Shown here piece by piece: positions 27,920-36,814 of a DNA stretch of 64,000 nucleotides. The stretch lies in NCBI GenBank assembly GCA_947449005.1, contig CANFPP010000008.1, positions 1-64,000 on the forward strand, read 5' to 3'. The stretch's first letter is position 1. Each line of letters starts with the position of its first letter. The DNA is from Holosporales bacterium (GTDB taxonomy: Bacteria > Pseudomonadota > Alphaproteobacteria > Paracaedibacterales > CANFPP01). A program made the position numbers and the translations under genes. The notes below the pieces were generated by a model, which ran no database searches, had not been told where the DNA came from, and saw only the letters and a list, made by a program, of their open reading frames with translations.

Positions 27920-28542
27920 GAAGAGTAAAGCTTCCAGGATTTACCTTAATTGAGCTAGCAATGGTGTTAATGATTATTGGTATCATTGCGGGTGCTGTTT
28001 TTAAGGGTCAAGATCTGTTGGAGTCAGCAAAAGTGCGTGCAACTCTTAGTGATTTTAATCGTTATAAAATGGCTGTGATGTTTTATCAAGAAACTTATGG
28101 AGCATTGCCTGGAGATGATAATGAAGCTCAATCTCGGTTTGGTAATGGTGTTCCTGGTGGAAATGGCAATGGTTTAATCCAAGGAAATGAAACTGCATAT
28201 TTCTGGGTTCATTTATTTAAAGCTGGTCAAGTTTCAAGCGATAAATCTCCTGCTTCAAAAATGGGTGGAAAGTTTAGTGTTGTTTCTGGGCCAACAAGTC
28301 AATTTCCTGGTAATTGGTTAATGCTAGGCAAAGAAAATGGCGAGAGTGCAGATGGCGCACTTTTGACGCCAAAGCAAGCTCAGATGTTGAAAATAAAAGG
28401 AGACGAAGGGAATACAAAACCTGATGAAGGTATTTTCCGAGTTACTGAAGGAAAAGGTGTTGCTGCGGGTCAATGTATTCGGGATCATCAATTTAATTTA
28501 TCAAACTCAGCGCCGGCTTGTATTGTACTATTACAGCTTTAA
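27916..28542 (+). CDS. Type IV pilin-like / pseudopilin protein
   Basis: A class III signal, KLPGFTLIELAMVLMIIGII, has Gly before the prepilin-peptidase cut and Glu at +5. A helical stalk follows, then a Gly/Asn-rich globular domain with LPGDDNEAQSRFGNG. The C-terminal Cys pair (GQCIRD, PACIVL) may form a disulfide loop. The TTG start at 27916 overlaps the kinase stop by four bases. No other pilus or type II secretion gene is in the window. The 3' end overlaps the next, convergent gene by 12 bp. Confidence 0.85.
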   Translation: MRRVKLPGFTLIELAMVLMIIGIIAGAVFKGQDLLESAKVRATLSDFNRYKMAVMFYQETYGALPGDDNEAQSRFGNGVPGGNGNGLIQGNETAYFWVHLFKAGQVSSDKSPASKMGGKFSVVSGPTSQFPGNWLMLGKENGESADGALLTPKQAQMLKIKGDEGNTKPDEGIFRVTEGKGVAAGQCIRDHQFNLSNSAPACIVLLQL

Positions 28543-28728
28543 CCACGTAATTAGCAAAACTGTAATCAAGAAAAACATAACCATAGATACTAAAAAGCGT
28601 TCTGGCCATGAAGGGTTTTTAGGGATTTCTTCCTGAGTTTTTTCAATATCAATTTCTCCCCATTCGTTGGTTTTTAAGGCACGTTTTTTCTTGTAGTTTG
28701 ATAAATTAATTACTTTTTTAGAGTCCAT
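28531..28728 (-). CDS. Small single-pass membrane protein, unknown
   Basis: A 65-aa protein: lysine-rich N-terminus (KKVINLSNYKKKRALK), then a C-terminal hydrophobic segment (FLVSMVMFFLITVLLITWLKL; helix at about 44-63). The ATG has a good ribosome-binding site, GGAGAAG. That makes it credible despite its size. Family and function unrecognised. Confidence 0.65.
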   Translation of the reverse strand: MDSKKVINLSNYKKKRALKTNEWGEIDIEKTQEEIPKNPSWPERFLVSMVMFFLITVLLITWLKL

Positions 28729-28788
28729 ACATTCTTCTCCAGAGGGAAATTCATTGTATTATAACCATGATTTAGGGTGTTAGGGTAT

Positions 28789-28951
28789 ATACCTTTTATG
28801 AACGAAGATACCTGTTTTTAAGTTGATCTTTTGATCATTAATTATCGCTTTTAAAATCTTAGGTAGAATGAGCTATCTGCGATTTTATAAACTCTATTTC
28901 TGCTCAAAATCTCTGCCTTAAATTCCAGGCATCTTCATTCATAAAAGGTAT
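28789..28951 (+). repeat. Dispersed inverted-repeat element, copy C (short form)
   Basis: 163 bp, almost identical to copy B inside, but the outer arms read ATACCTTTTATGAACGAAG and CTTCATTCATAAAAGGTAT. They thus differ from copy B in a coordinated way on both sides, which keeps the pairing. It ends 29 bp before the NUDIX TTG start. Confidence 0.85.
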
Positions 28952-28979
28952 GTTTTTAAGTTCGTGTGGAGTGAGAAAA

Positions 28980-29570
28980 TTGGATAAAGAAAATTTACTA
29001 AAATTGCTTGGCGCGGCACAAGCATTTGATGCGGTAGAAAAAGGTCACATCCAATCTACTGTTGAGTTTGTTTTGAATAACCCTGATCCCTTTAATTCTG
29101 AGAATTGTGTGGGGCATGTGACAGCGTCAGCCTGGATCTTAGATGCGAGTTTGCAGAATGCTTTGCTGACCCATCACGCAAAGCTTCAGCGCTGGTTTCA
29201 ATTAGGCGGTCACGTAGAGCCTTCTGATAAAACAATTATGTCAGCAGCCTTGCGTGAGGCAGCTGAAGAGTCTGGACTAAAGGACCTGAAGTTTAAAGAT
29301 GAAATGGGTATCTTTGATGTGGATGTACACTTAATTCCGGCCAATAAAAAAGGCATGCCTGATCATTTTCATTATGACATACGATTCCTTTTTACGACAG
29401 ATTTTCCTGACGATATGGTTGTTAGTGAAGAATCTTTAGATTTGGCATGGGTGTCATTATCACATGCAATTGAAATCTCTACTAATGCATCGATAGTTCG
29501 AATGGTTAATAAAACGCTTAAAATGACATCAGTTAAATATGGTGGTGAGCTGGATGCGAAAGGGTTTTAA
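28980..29570 (+). CDS. NUDIX hydrolase
   Basis: The NUDIX box reads GGHVEPSDKTIMSAALREAA then EESGL (near residues 70-95), the metal-binding signature of pyrophosphohydrolases; the substrate is unknown. The start is best placed at TTG 28980, with GGAG eight bases upstream. A longer frame from ATG 28950 begins in the last bases of repeat copy C and lacks its own ribosome-binding site. From TTG it is 196 aa. Its 3' end overlaps the convergent rpoH gene by 38 bp. Confidence 0.85.
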   Translation: MDKENLLKLLGAAQAFDAVEKGHIQSTVEFVLNNPDPFNSENCVGHVTASAWILDASLQNALLTHHAKLQRWFQLGGHVEPSDKTIMSAALREAAEESGLKDLKFKDEMGIFDVDVHLIPANKKGMPDHFHYDIRFLFTTDFPDDMVVSEESLDLAWVSLSHAIEISTNASIVRMVNKTLKMTSVKYGGELDAKGF

Positions 29571-30411
29571 TTGTTTTGTGAAGTTTTTCGAAAGCCTTTA
29601 CTTCGATTTGCCTGACGCGCTCACGTGATATTTTGTATTTATCACTTAATGCTTCGAGGGTGTGCGGCGGCTCTGTTAATCGGCGATCAACGAGAATTAA
29701 GTGCTCACGCTCGTTTAGGCAAGAAATTGCTTTATTAAACAAATCTTGGCGTTTTGTGACTTCATCTTTATGAGCAAGCTGAATTTCTTGATTATCGCTT
29801 TCGTCGGAAATCCATTCAATCCATTCCATCGTACTGTCACTGTCTGTGCTAACAGGTGTATTAAGAGAATAGTCTTTGCCTGAAAGACGATTGTCCATTT
29901 GTATAACTTCTTCTTCTTTTACATCTAGTTTTTTTGCAATGTAGGTGATGTGTTCTTGGGTTAAGTAATTATCATCAGAACGATTGAGGTTGTGTTTTGT
30001 TTTTCGCAGATTAAAAAATAATTTTTTTTGGGCTGAGGTTGTTCCTATTTTTACCAGAGACCAGCTCTTTAGGATGTATTCTTGCATGCTAGCCCTGATC
30101 CACCACATGGCGTAGGTTGAAAAGCGAAAGCCTTTTTCATGATCATAATGATTCATTGCTTGCATCATCCCCAGATTACCTTCAGCGATAAGATCTGTGA
30201 CGGGGAGGCCATAGCCTCTGTATCCATCTGCAATTTTGGCGACTAATCGCAAATGGCTTGAAATTAGGCGGTCGACGGCCTTTGAATCTCCAGATTCCCG
30301 CCATTTTTTTGCAAGCTGCGATTCTTCCTCAACTGTTAATAGAGGAATGCCCCTAATTTTTTTAATATAGTGGTGGTGAGAATCAGTATCATAAGTGCCT
30401 GTGTTTGCCAT
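29533..30411 (-). CDS. rpoH: RNA polymerase heat-shock sigma factor RpoH (sigma-32)
   Basis: Alternative sigma factor for heat-shock genes. Region 2 has LISSHLRLVAKIADGYRGYG, DLIAEGNLGMMQAM and FSTYAMWWIRASMQEYIL. The RpoH-specific box is AQKKLFFNLRKTK. Region 4 has LEALSDKYKISRERVRQIE. At 292 aa it is a standard alphaproteobacterial RpoH. It is convergent with the NUDIX gene. rluD lies upstream on the same strand, 65 bp away. Confidence 0.95.
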   Translation of the reverse strand: MANTGTYDTDSHHHYIKKIRGIPLLTVEEESQLAKKWRESGDSKAVDRLISSHLRLVAKIADGYRGYGLPVTDLIAEGNLGMMQAMNHYDHEKGFRFSTYAMWWIRASMQEYILKSWSLVKIGTTSAQKKLFFNLRKTKHNLNRSDDNYLTQEHITYIAKKLDVKEEEVIQMDNRLSGKDYSLNTPVSTDSDSTMEWIEWISDESDNQEIQLAHKDEVTKRQDLFNKAISCLNEREHLILVDRRLTEPPHTLEALSDKYKISRERVRQIEVKAFEKLHKTIKTLSHPAHHHI

Positions 30412-30476
30412 AAATACCTGCTTTGACTACAAAACCAAACCTTATGGTATGAAAGATTTATCCTTCTTGCAAATTT

Positions 30477-31481
30477 TTAATTAAATTCTTGTATAATTTC
30501 TAATAAATTTTCTAAATCTTCAGGTAGCTCAGTGGTGAAATACATTTGCTCTTCTGATCGAGGGTGGATAAATCTTAAGGTAACTGCGTGTAAGGCCTGT
30601 CTTGGAAATTCTAACACTTCTTTAGGCCAAACTTTTTCTAGAGATTTAGGAAATGATTTTCGGCCGTAAGTCGGATCGCCAACAACAGGAAAGCCTAGGA
30701 AATTAAGGTGTACTCGAATTTGGTGAGTTCGCCCTGTTCCTAAAACACATTTCACAAGGCTGATTGCATCTTTTGGTCTGTCTTCTGGAACAAAAGATTG
30801 CTTACATTTGTAATGTGTTACAGCAGTTTTTCCTGAGATCGCTTTGACAACGGCCATTTTCTGACGATTGCGTTGATCTCGCCCAATCAAAGTTGTGATG
30901 GTGCCTGTAAGCGGTTGAGGAACGCCCCAAACTAAAGCTACATAGGTACGCTCTAGTGTTTTTTTGTCGCCCTGCTTAGAGAACTGCTCGGATAAAAAAC
31001 GATGCGCATAATCATTTTTGGCAACAACCATTAGTCCGCTTGTTTGTTTATCTAGACGGTGGACAATGCCTGGACGGATCACGCCGCCTATGCCTGATAA
31101 ACGATCGCCACAATGCGCGAGTAATGCATTCACCAAAGTTTGATCATAATTCCCAGGCGCAGGATGAACAACCATGCCTGCCGCTTTATTAATGACAATA
31201 ACATCATCGTCTTCATGGAGAATTTCAATGGGAATTAATTGTGGTTCCGGTATTGCGGCAATTGCGGCAGGAACAGAAATTGTGTAAATCTCTCCAGTCT
31301 TTACCTTAGCGGAAGCGTCGTCAAAAGGAGTGCCATTCTTGCAAACTAAGTTTTGCTTGATTAGATCCTGAAGCCGTTTACGGCTCATTTCCGGTGCTTT
31401 GCTTACAAGGAATTTATCAAGACGTGTTCCTTCGTCTTCTAATGTTACTTCAAGAGTAATTAATGAGCTAGTAATGGTCAA
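30477..31481 (-). CDS. rluD: 23S rRNA pseudouridine synthase RluD
   Basis: Makes pseudouridines in helix 69 of 23S rRNA. An N-terminal S4-like domain (EGTRLDKFLVSKAPEMSRKR) precedes the catalytic RluA-family domain with GIVHRLDKQTSGLMVVAK, where Asp is the nucleophile. At 334 aa it is standard. The rluD-rpoH order is conserved in many Alphaproteobacteria. RluC-type paralogues are the main alternative, but the N-terminal domain and gene order favour RluD. Confidence 0.9.
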   Translation of the reverse strand: MTITSSLITLEVTLEDEGTRLDKFLVSKAPEMSRKRLQDLIKQNLVCKNGTPFDDASAKVKTGEIYTISVPAAIAAIPEPQLIPIEILHEDDDVIVINKAAGMVVHPAPGNYDQTLVNALLAHCGDRLSGIGGVIRPGIVHRLDKQTSGLMVVAKNDYAHRFLSEQFSKQGDKKTLERTYVALVWGVPQPLTGTITTLIGRDQRNRQKMAVVKAISGKTAVTHYKCKQSFVPEDRPKDAISLVKCVLGTGRTHQIRVHLNFLGFPVVGDPTYGRKSFPKSLEKVWPKEVLEFPRQALHAVTLRFIHPRSEEQMYFTTELPEDLENLLEIIQEFN

Positions 31482-31633
31482 ACCTGTACGTATTTTAAGT
31501 TAGTTATATTTTGTATAGCTTATTTTTGTAGAAAAGCCTTGCAAATTAGGAGGCGCACTGCTCAATTTACCAGATTTTACTGTGCAAACTACTGTGCAGA
31601 AGCTGTGAGGTCAATATTTGCACAGTAAAACTT

Positions 31634-31680
31634 TAAAAAACCATGCAGAATTAGTATGTGAAACTAATCTTGCATGGTTT
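31634..31680 (-). terminator. Terminator of the tssF-tssG operon
   Basis: On the minus strand, AACCATGCA and TGCATGGTT pair around an inner ATTAGT/ACTAAT stem and are followed by TTTTTT. It abuts the tssG stop codon, so nothing further downstream is in the operon. Confidence 0.88.
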
Positions 31681-32712
31681 TTAGCTTAGCAAGTTTATGT
31701 GCATAGAAACCCGCAAGTCTTTAGGAGGGGTTTTTGTGGTTTTCAGCCAAGTGTTTTGGCCGAGTGAGAGCTCGCGATTCAGGCGGACTGGCACCATTGT
31801 GCGTTTGTTTAGAATTAAGCAGAGAGTGATGTTGGCGTGAAAGCCAACGTAGAAATAGCATAAATCACGGAGCTCTTGATAATGTTTTCCATCATTGTTG
31901 GGAAGAAAGTCGCAAAACTTCTCCCAATTTAAGGGGCCGATATTTATGGTGATGCCTGAGGTCTGGTCCCAAGTTTTGCTGCCGAGAATCATGGACTGGC
32001 CGAGTCTTTGGTGTTGGCCGCTTATGCCGATAACGCTTAAATCTTCGGGAATGCCCTGACGCCATTTTCCTTGAAATTGATCAATTTTAATTGGAACATT
32101 AAAATGAGAATTCAGTATTTTCCCAAGGCCACTGACGGAACGCAGCCGCTGCCAGAATAAGGTGTGGTAGGACATAAGAGTTTGATCAGGAACAGCTAAA
32201 AGATTCCGAGATTTATCAAGTCCAATGAGGTTCAGCAGAACTTCGCCCAAGGGATTTTCTTGGGGGGGGATTTGTGCGACACCTACACTAATCTTTTTGC
32301 GCAGGCGATACCAAAGAGAAGCTAAACGATGATTAAAAATATCGAGAAAATCACGAAGAGCCATATCTTTGCTGCGGATACGATCAATCAGCATTTCGGT
32401 ATAAGGGGTTGGTAGAGGCCCTTGAATTCCAGCCAAACCTAGAAAATTAATCCATAAGATCGGTTTGCCACTATGACTGTGGTCCATCTGAACTTGATGA
32501 ATATCGCTAGAGGATACGGCTAGAGTTACTCTCGATTTAATTTCAAAAGCTTCCTTACTCGGATCGCTACCTTCACCAATAGGGGTGCTGTTCGGAGCGA
32601 ATCTTTCAAGAATATTGATAGCTTGATGAAAATCAAACTCATGCGCTTGATCGATTAAAGCGGACCTTAAAGGAGTGTCTGCTCGCCCGACAATGGTTTC
32701 CATTTCATCCAA
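31681..32712 (-). CDS. tssG: Type VI secretion baseplate protein TssG
   Basis: Wedge component of the T6SS baseplate (also VasB/ImpH), which assembles with TssF, TssE and TssK. The segments FDFHQAINILERFAPN near the N-terminus, LWINFLGLAGIQGPLPTPYTE and the C-terminal LNRELSLGQNTWL are typical. Length 343 aa. The frame overlaps tssF by 46 bp from ATG 32712; a second in-frame ATG at 32703 is possible. A terminator follows directly. Confidence 0.92.
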   Translation of the reverse strand: MDEMETIVGRADTPLRSALIDQAHEFDFHQAINILERFAPNSTPIGEGSDPSKEAFEIKSRVTLAVSSSDIHQVQMDHSHSGKPILWINFLGLAGIQGPLPTPYTEMLIDRIRSKDMALRDFLDIFNHRLASLWYRLRKKISVGVAQIPPQENPLGEVLLNLIGLDKSRNLLAVPDQTLMSYHTLFWQRLRSVSGLGKILNSHFNVPIKIDQFQGKWRQGIPEDLSVIGISGQHQRLGQSMILGSKTWDQTSGITINIGPLNWEKFCDFLPNNDGKHYQELRDLCYFYVGFHANITLCLILNKRTMVPVRLNRELSLGQNTWLKTTKTPPKDLRVSMHINLLS

Positions 32713-34493
32713 TCGCCTTTCTCCTCAGTGCTTTGAAGTTTTAATTCAATAAATGAATTAATTGAAACCTGCAGGGCAAAATAATGGCGCAAAACTGCTG
32801 CCAATAAAAAGGGACTGCCTCCAGATTGTGATCGATCTTTTAAGGTTAATGTAAGCTCAAGTCCATTAACAAAACCGCGCCACGCTTGATTGCCAATGCG
32901 TCTAACAATCGGTTTTATTGTTAAACTATGAATGGACTCAATTTCATGATGCCTGTGGCTAGAGCCAGGTCCTGCATAAAGATTAAGTGTTTCTTTTAGG
33001 GCCGTAACAGAAGATTCTCCAGCTGTTAAAGAGAGATGATTAATTGATAATTGAGAAATTAAGCGCCATAAAGTTTCGCCGTCCGTTGGGGAATAAACTT
33101 GCGGAACAGGCTTATCTAAACAAATGATTTGAGTAATCGGAATTGAATCTTCTGTTTGCAAATGAGTTCCCTCAGGTATTTGTTCTGGTAGAAATCGATT
33201 CGTGCAGAGGGTTTGGGCGTAGATAATTTGGTTGGGCGGTAAGGCCGGATTAAATTTCAAATCAACGAACGATAAAAACATATCTGTGCCTTGAACGTCA
33301 CGTGCCTCGGCTGATGTTCGGCGCGATAGCCAGTACATAGAATCTTCATCGACGATTGATTTGTGATTAAATGAGAAATAGGGGCTGACGACATCAGGTG
33401 TGTTTTTTCCATCTGTTGCTGAAATCACATCTAGAATTGTATGAATCTCTGTGGTGCGGTCACGCCTTTGATCAGGAATAAGACGATATTCACTTTTACG
33501 ATGATCAAGTCGAAACGGATCCGTTGTCTTTGGAAATAAATTTACAATAGGACTGCAGCCGAGCAAAAAATTTTCAGGGCCAATTTTTTTATGAATGAAA
33601 TCTTCAACGTCTTTTAACGGAATTAAGAGAGTGATTTCTTTCTGTTCTTCATCGATTCTTTTTTGTATTGCATCTAAATGGTCTATTTTAAAAAATAAAA
33701 ATTTTTCAGGAAAATGAAAATACTCTTGTAACAATTGATATGCAGGTGTGGTGTGTTTTGGGGAGGGCATTGTTAATTCAGACTCAGAAAAGCCTATTGG
33801 TGTAATTGTGCTCTCTGGTAAGTGCGCAGCATTTTTTCCATCATTTACGCAAAAAAGCTTTGGATTAAGGGTTGAGAAAAGACTTTCATAGATCAAAAAG
33901 CTCAAGGCTCGGTCTGCCTTAATATGGAATGTTAATTCATTAATTTTAAGATCAATGAATTTTTCCTTAGAGTGTAGAACCAAGCGTAAATACCAAGGGT
34001 TTTCGCCGCTAGCTGTATTAAAATTGTAAGTGTCGCTTGGAATTAAATCTGCGGTCTTAACTTCAATAGGCCAAAGGGTGATAGGATAAACGGTTTGAAA
34101 ACGGCACGTAACATTTTCTTGGGCATTGGCAAATAGAGAAGTTGATTTGGGAATTTCAAACCCGGAAGTGAGTGTCCCCTTATTGGGATCGGCCTGAAAC
34201 TGTGCAATTGCCATAGCGGGAATGGGGGCAATTAAATGAGGATACAAAACACTTAAGAGGGCTGCTGCTGTTTGAGGATGACGATCATCAATTTCCTTGC
34301 TGAGTCTGGCTGATAAAAAGGCGAAAGATTCAAGCAGGCGTTCTAGGTGAGGATCGGGTGATTCTCCGCCTGTTAGCTCTAAGCGTCTGGCAATTTTAGG
34401 ATGATTCTTTGCGAAGATAGCGCCAGAATTGCGTAAGTAATCTAACTCACGATTATAGTAACTTAGAAATTGATCTTCATAGTTTTGAGACAC
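32667..34493 (-). CDS. tssF: Type VI secretion baseplate protein TssF
   Basis: Large wedge protein of the T6SS baseplate (VasA/ImpG). The N-terminus, YYNRELDYLRNSGAIFAKNH then RRLELTGGESPDPHLERLLE and HRHPQTAAALLSVLYPHL-like sequence, is diagnostic. The 608-aa length is usual. It is the first gene of a two-gene operon with tssG; no other T6SS gene (tssB, tssC, hcp, vgrG, tssJKLM, clpV) is present in the window, so the system must be scattered or reduced. Confidence 0.94.
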   Translation of the reverse strand: MSQNYEDQFLSYYNRELDYLRNSGAIFAKNHPKIARRLELTGGESPDPHLERLLESFAFLSARLSKEIDDRHPQTAAALLSVLYPHLIAPIPAMAIAQFQADPNKGTLTSGFEIPKSTSLFANAQENVTCRFQTVYPITLWPIEVKTADLIPSDTYNFNTASGENPWYLRLVLHSKEKFIDLKINELTFHIKADRALSFLIYESLFSTLNPKLFCVNDGKNAAHLPESTITPIGFSESELTMPSPKHTTPAYQLLQEYFHFPEKFLFFKIDHLDAIQKRIDEEQKEITLLIPLKDVEDFIHKKIGPENFLLGCSPIVNLFPKTTDPFRLDHRKSEYRLIPDQRRDRTTEIHTILDVISATDGKNTPDVVSPYFSFNHKSIVDEDSMYWLSRRTSAEARDVQGTDMFLSFVDLKFNPALPPNQIIYAQTLCTNRFLPEQIPEGTHLQTEDSIPITQIICLDKPVPQVYSPTDGETLWRLISQLSINHLSLTAGESSVTALKETLNLYAGPGSSHRHHEIESIHSLTIKPIVRRIGNQAWRGFVNGLELTLTLKDRSQSGGSPFLLAAVLRHYFALQVSINSFIELKLQSTEEKGDWMKWKPLSGEQTLL

Positions 34494-34702
34494 AAGCTAT
34501 CCGCAATTTAATTCATTTTATTTAAAATTATATCTTTTTTGTCTGAATAATCAAAATGAATTCGAGAGAATAGTTTAAAGATCGAGCGGTACGTAGAAAA
34601 CAGCAAGGGATACTGTTGGTTACTTGGAGTGTATCTGAATAATTGGTGTAATGTTAAATGAGGTTCATATTAGCTAAATTGTACAGATATCAATATCTAT
34701 TG

Positions 34703-34731
34703 TTGACATTATTGCTACCCATTACTATATA
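34703..34731 (+). promoter_or_regulatory. Near-consensus sigma-70 promoter
   Basis: TTGACA at 34703-34708, a 17-bp spacer, and TATATA at 34726-34731. The start codon of the 625-aa secreted protein is 27 bp downstream. It is one of the cleanest promoters in the window. Confidence 0.8.
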
Positions 34732-34757
34732 CAGCTTATGATCATTTAAGGATTTTT

Positions 34758-36635
34758 ATGGGGAATAAATTGGCTATTAAACTTTATTTACGATTAGTAG
34801 CTTCTGTGTTTGTTCTGTCATCAAGTGTGTTTGCGTTACCCTTAATTGATATTCTAGAAGGTAATCACACCAACAGAGCTAAAGTTTACAGAGGTGAAAC
34901 TTTCGAGGAACAGAGGGATGCGAATGAATACACTGATGAAAACAATAGTATTCTAGGTGATGAAGGTAAACTCGTAAAACGCATCGCAACACCAGATGAA
35001 AAGGCAAAAACTGCAAAAGCTGTTTTCGGGGCGGCTTGGACAGATTTGACTGTTGATGGAGCTGGTGCGATATCGTCTACGCAAAGCATAGATAGCCGTG
35101 CTCATAAAAATCCATATAAGCTGTGTGATGATGTTATCGATCGCTATTTTTTGGCCCATTACATAGTGCTACGTGGTTTGGATGATCTTGCAAGAAATGT
35201 TGTGGGTAATATTTTATCATCAGAAGATTTGTCCATTAATAGATCATTATTGACAGGCTATGAGTGGCTTTTTGCTGTTGATGGTTTTGATGAAGATACA
35301 ATTTTTGGATGGCTCAATGAGGTTCATGTGCAGCACTTTGATGGACTGAAGGAACGCTTCGATGCGTCAAAGCGTGTCATTCAACAATTAGCAGAAGTAG
35401 AAGAAAAACGCCAAAGAGCAGAAGTGGCGAGAGCAGCTAAAGTTGCTGCTGAGGAAACAGTCAGACTCGCAGCAACACGTACGCAAGTTGCAAGATTTTT
35501 TGCAGGCAAGCTGGCTGATATTGATTCTACGTTAATTACACCTGATGTGTGTGCAGTTTTAGCTGAGATAGCCGCAGATGCCGGTCATGATAATCGATTT
35601 GATGCGGCGGTTATGTTGATGGATTACTCATTTGTGAGTGAAGAAGATGTTCACAGAAAAGAAATTGCGTTAGCTGCTTTGCGTGATCTCTCTGGGCGTG
35701 CGGATGCAGGTGATTATAACCCAAACACTAATTTGAATCCAATTTTTGCAAAATATATTGTGAATGCGATGCGGGAAAAAGGCGCTGAAGCTGGAATTAT
35801 TGGAGCTGCGGCAAGTGCAGCAGCTGCTGAAGATGAAGAAACATTAGGCCTGGTCACAATGAAAGCTGTTCCCTTTAATATTCTTAAGTTTAGGGATGAG
35901 AAAAAGAAGTTGTTTGAGCGCGACGGTTGCCTTGATATTCAGCCGGTGCTTCGTGCTGCTGATGCCAATACAGAGCTGTATGAATGTCTTAAAGTAATAG
36001 CGTCTAGTGAGCATAATAAGAGCGATAGAGCAGCAGCTGAGTTGCTTTATTGTTTGTGTGATTCGAACCCAGCAATATATCGTGCATTTGGTAAGCAGTA
36101 TTTAGAGAATATGGATAGAAATAGCCGCGGGAACTCTGGGGCTATTCTTAAGCACTTATCAGCATTGGAGGGGCTTGTTAAACTTTCTCCTGAAGAAGAT
36201 ATAGAGGGCAATATGCCTTTTTACGATGCCATTCGTATAATTGTAGAGACTCCTCAACTTACACCTGTGCTGTTTGATGGGCTCGTTGCAATCTCATATT
36301 TTCCACAGCACCCTAAATGGCAAGCATTGTTTAACACTCAAAATGGATTTAGATCTTGGGGATATGGAGAGCGTTTGAACTGCTCACCGAGGCTAAGAGG
36401 AAGAATGTCTATCTTAAAAGAAATGGTGCGAGAAAATCTAAGCAAAAATAATGTGCCAACTCGAAGAATTACTTCTTTTTTGGGCGGTGAGACTCAATGG
36501 AACGAGGATGCTGATATTTCCAAAACTCATCCAGAAATTTATGATGCAATTATAGGTCAGATTTTAGCGGGTCCGGTTGGACGTATACCGGATGCTGCTG
36601 ATAAGGTTCGTGCATTGTTGGGGGCTATGTCCTGA
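34758..36635 (+). CDS. Large secreted protein of unknown function
   Basis: No family recognised. A signal peptide spans residues 1-27 (LRLVASVFVLSSSVFA). A charged helical stretch around 208-245 (EEKRQRAEVARAAKVAAEE) is likely coiled-coil. The rest is alpha-helical in look, with Ala-rich segments such as GIIGAAASAAAAEDEE; repeating helical units are possible. 625 aa. The ATG has AAGGA upstream and follows a near-consensus promoter. It stands alone. An effector or envelope role is conceivable but unproven. Confidence 0.8.
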   Translation: MGNKLAIKLYLRLVASVFVLSSSVFALPLIDILEGNHTNRAKVYRGETFEEQRDANEYTDENNSILGDEGKLVKRIATPDEKAKTAKAVFGAAWTDLTVDGAGAISSTQSIDSRAHKNPYKLCDDVIDRYFLAHYIVLRGLDDLARNVVGNILSSEDLSINRSLLTGYEWLFAVDGFDEDTIFGWLNEVHVQHFDGLKERFDASKRVIQQLAEVEEKRQRAEVARAAKVAAEETVRLAATRTQVARFFAGKLADIDSTLITPDVCAVLAEIAADAGHDNRFDAAVMLMDYSFVSEEDVHRKEIALAALRDLSGRADAGDYNPNTNLNPIFAKYIVNAMREKGAEAGIIGAAASAAAAEDEETLGLVTMKAVPFNILKFRDEKKKLFERDGCLDIQPVLRAADANTELYECLKVIASSEHNKSDRAAAELLYCLCDSNPAIYRAFGKQYLENMDRNSRGNSGAILKHLSALEGLVKLSPEEDIEGNMPFYDAIRIIVETPQLTPVLFDGLVAISYFPQHPKWQALFNTQNGFRSWGYGERLNCSPRLRGRMSILKEMVRENLSKNNVPTRRITSFLGGETQWNEDADISKTHPEIYDAIIGQILAGPVGRIPDAADKVRALLGAMS

Positions 36636-36740
36636 AATAAAAGATTCTGCTTTCTTAAATAAGCTGCGATAGGAAAGTTTTTGCAGGTACAATTGTTGGG
36701 GTGTAGGTAGAAATCAGCTTTGGTGTAGTCTCTATAACAA

Positions 36741-36806
36741 CTAGATTATTCCGAACCTGATCTCGAAATAATCTAGAGTAATCCGAAATCGACTTCGGAT
36801 TACTCT
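36741..36806. repeat. Two abutting hairpins
   Basis: Hairpin one pairs CTAGATTATTCCGA with TCGAAATAATCTAG (36741-36776), one mismatch. Hairpin two pairs AGAGTAATCCGAA (36775-36787) perfectly with TTCGGATTACTCT (36794-36806) around a 6-base loop. They overlap by two bases. There is no T-run after them. They lie 105-170 bp after the stop of the large secreted protein. Confidence 0.8.
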
Positions 36807-36814
36807 GATGAATT

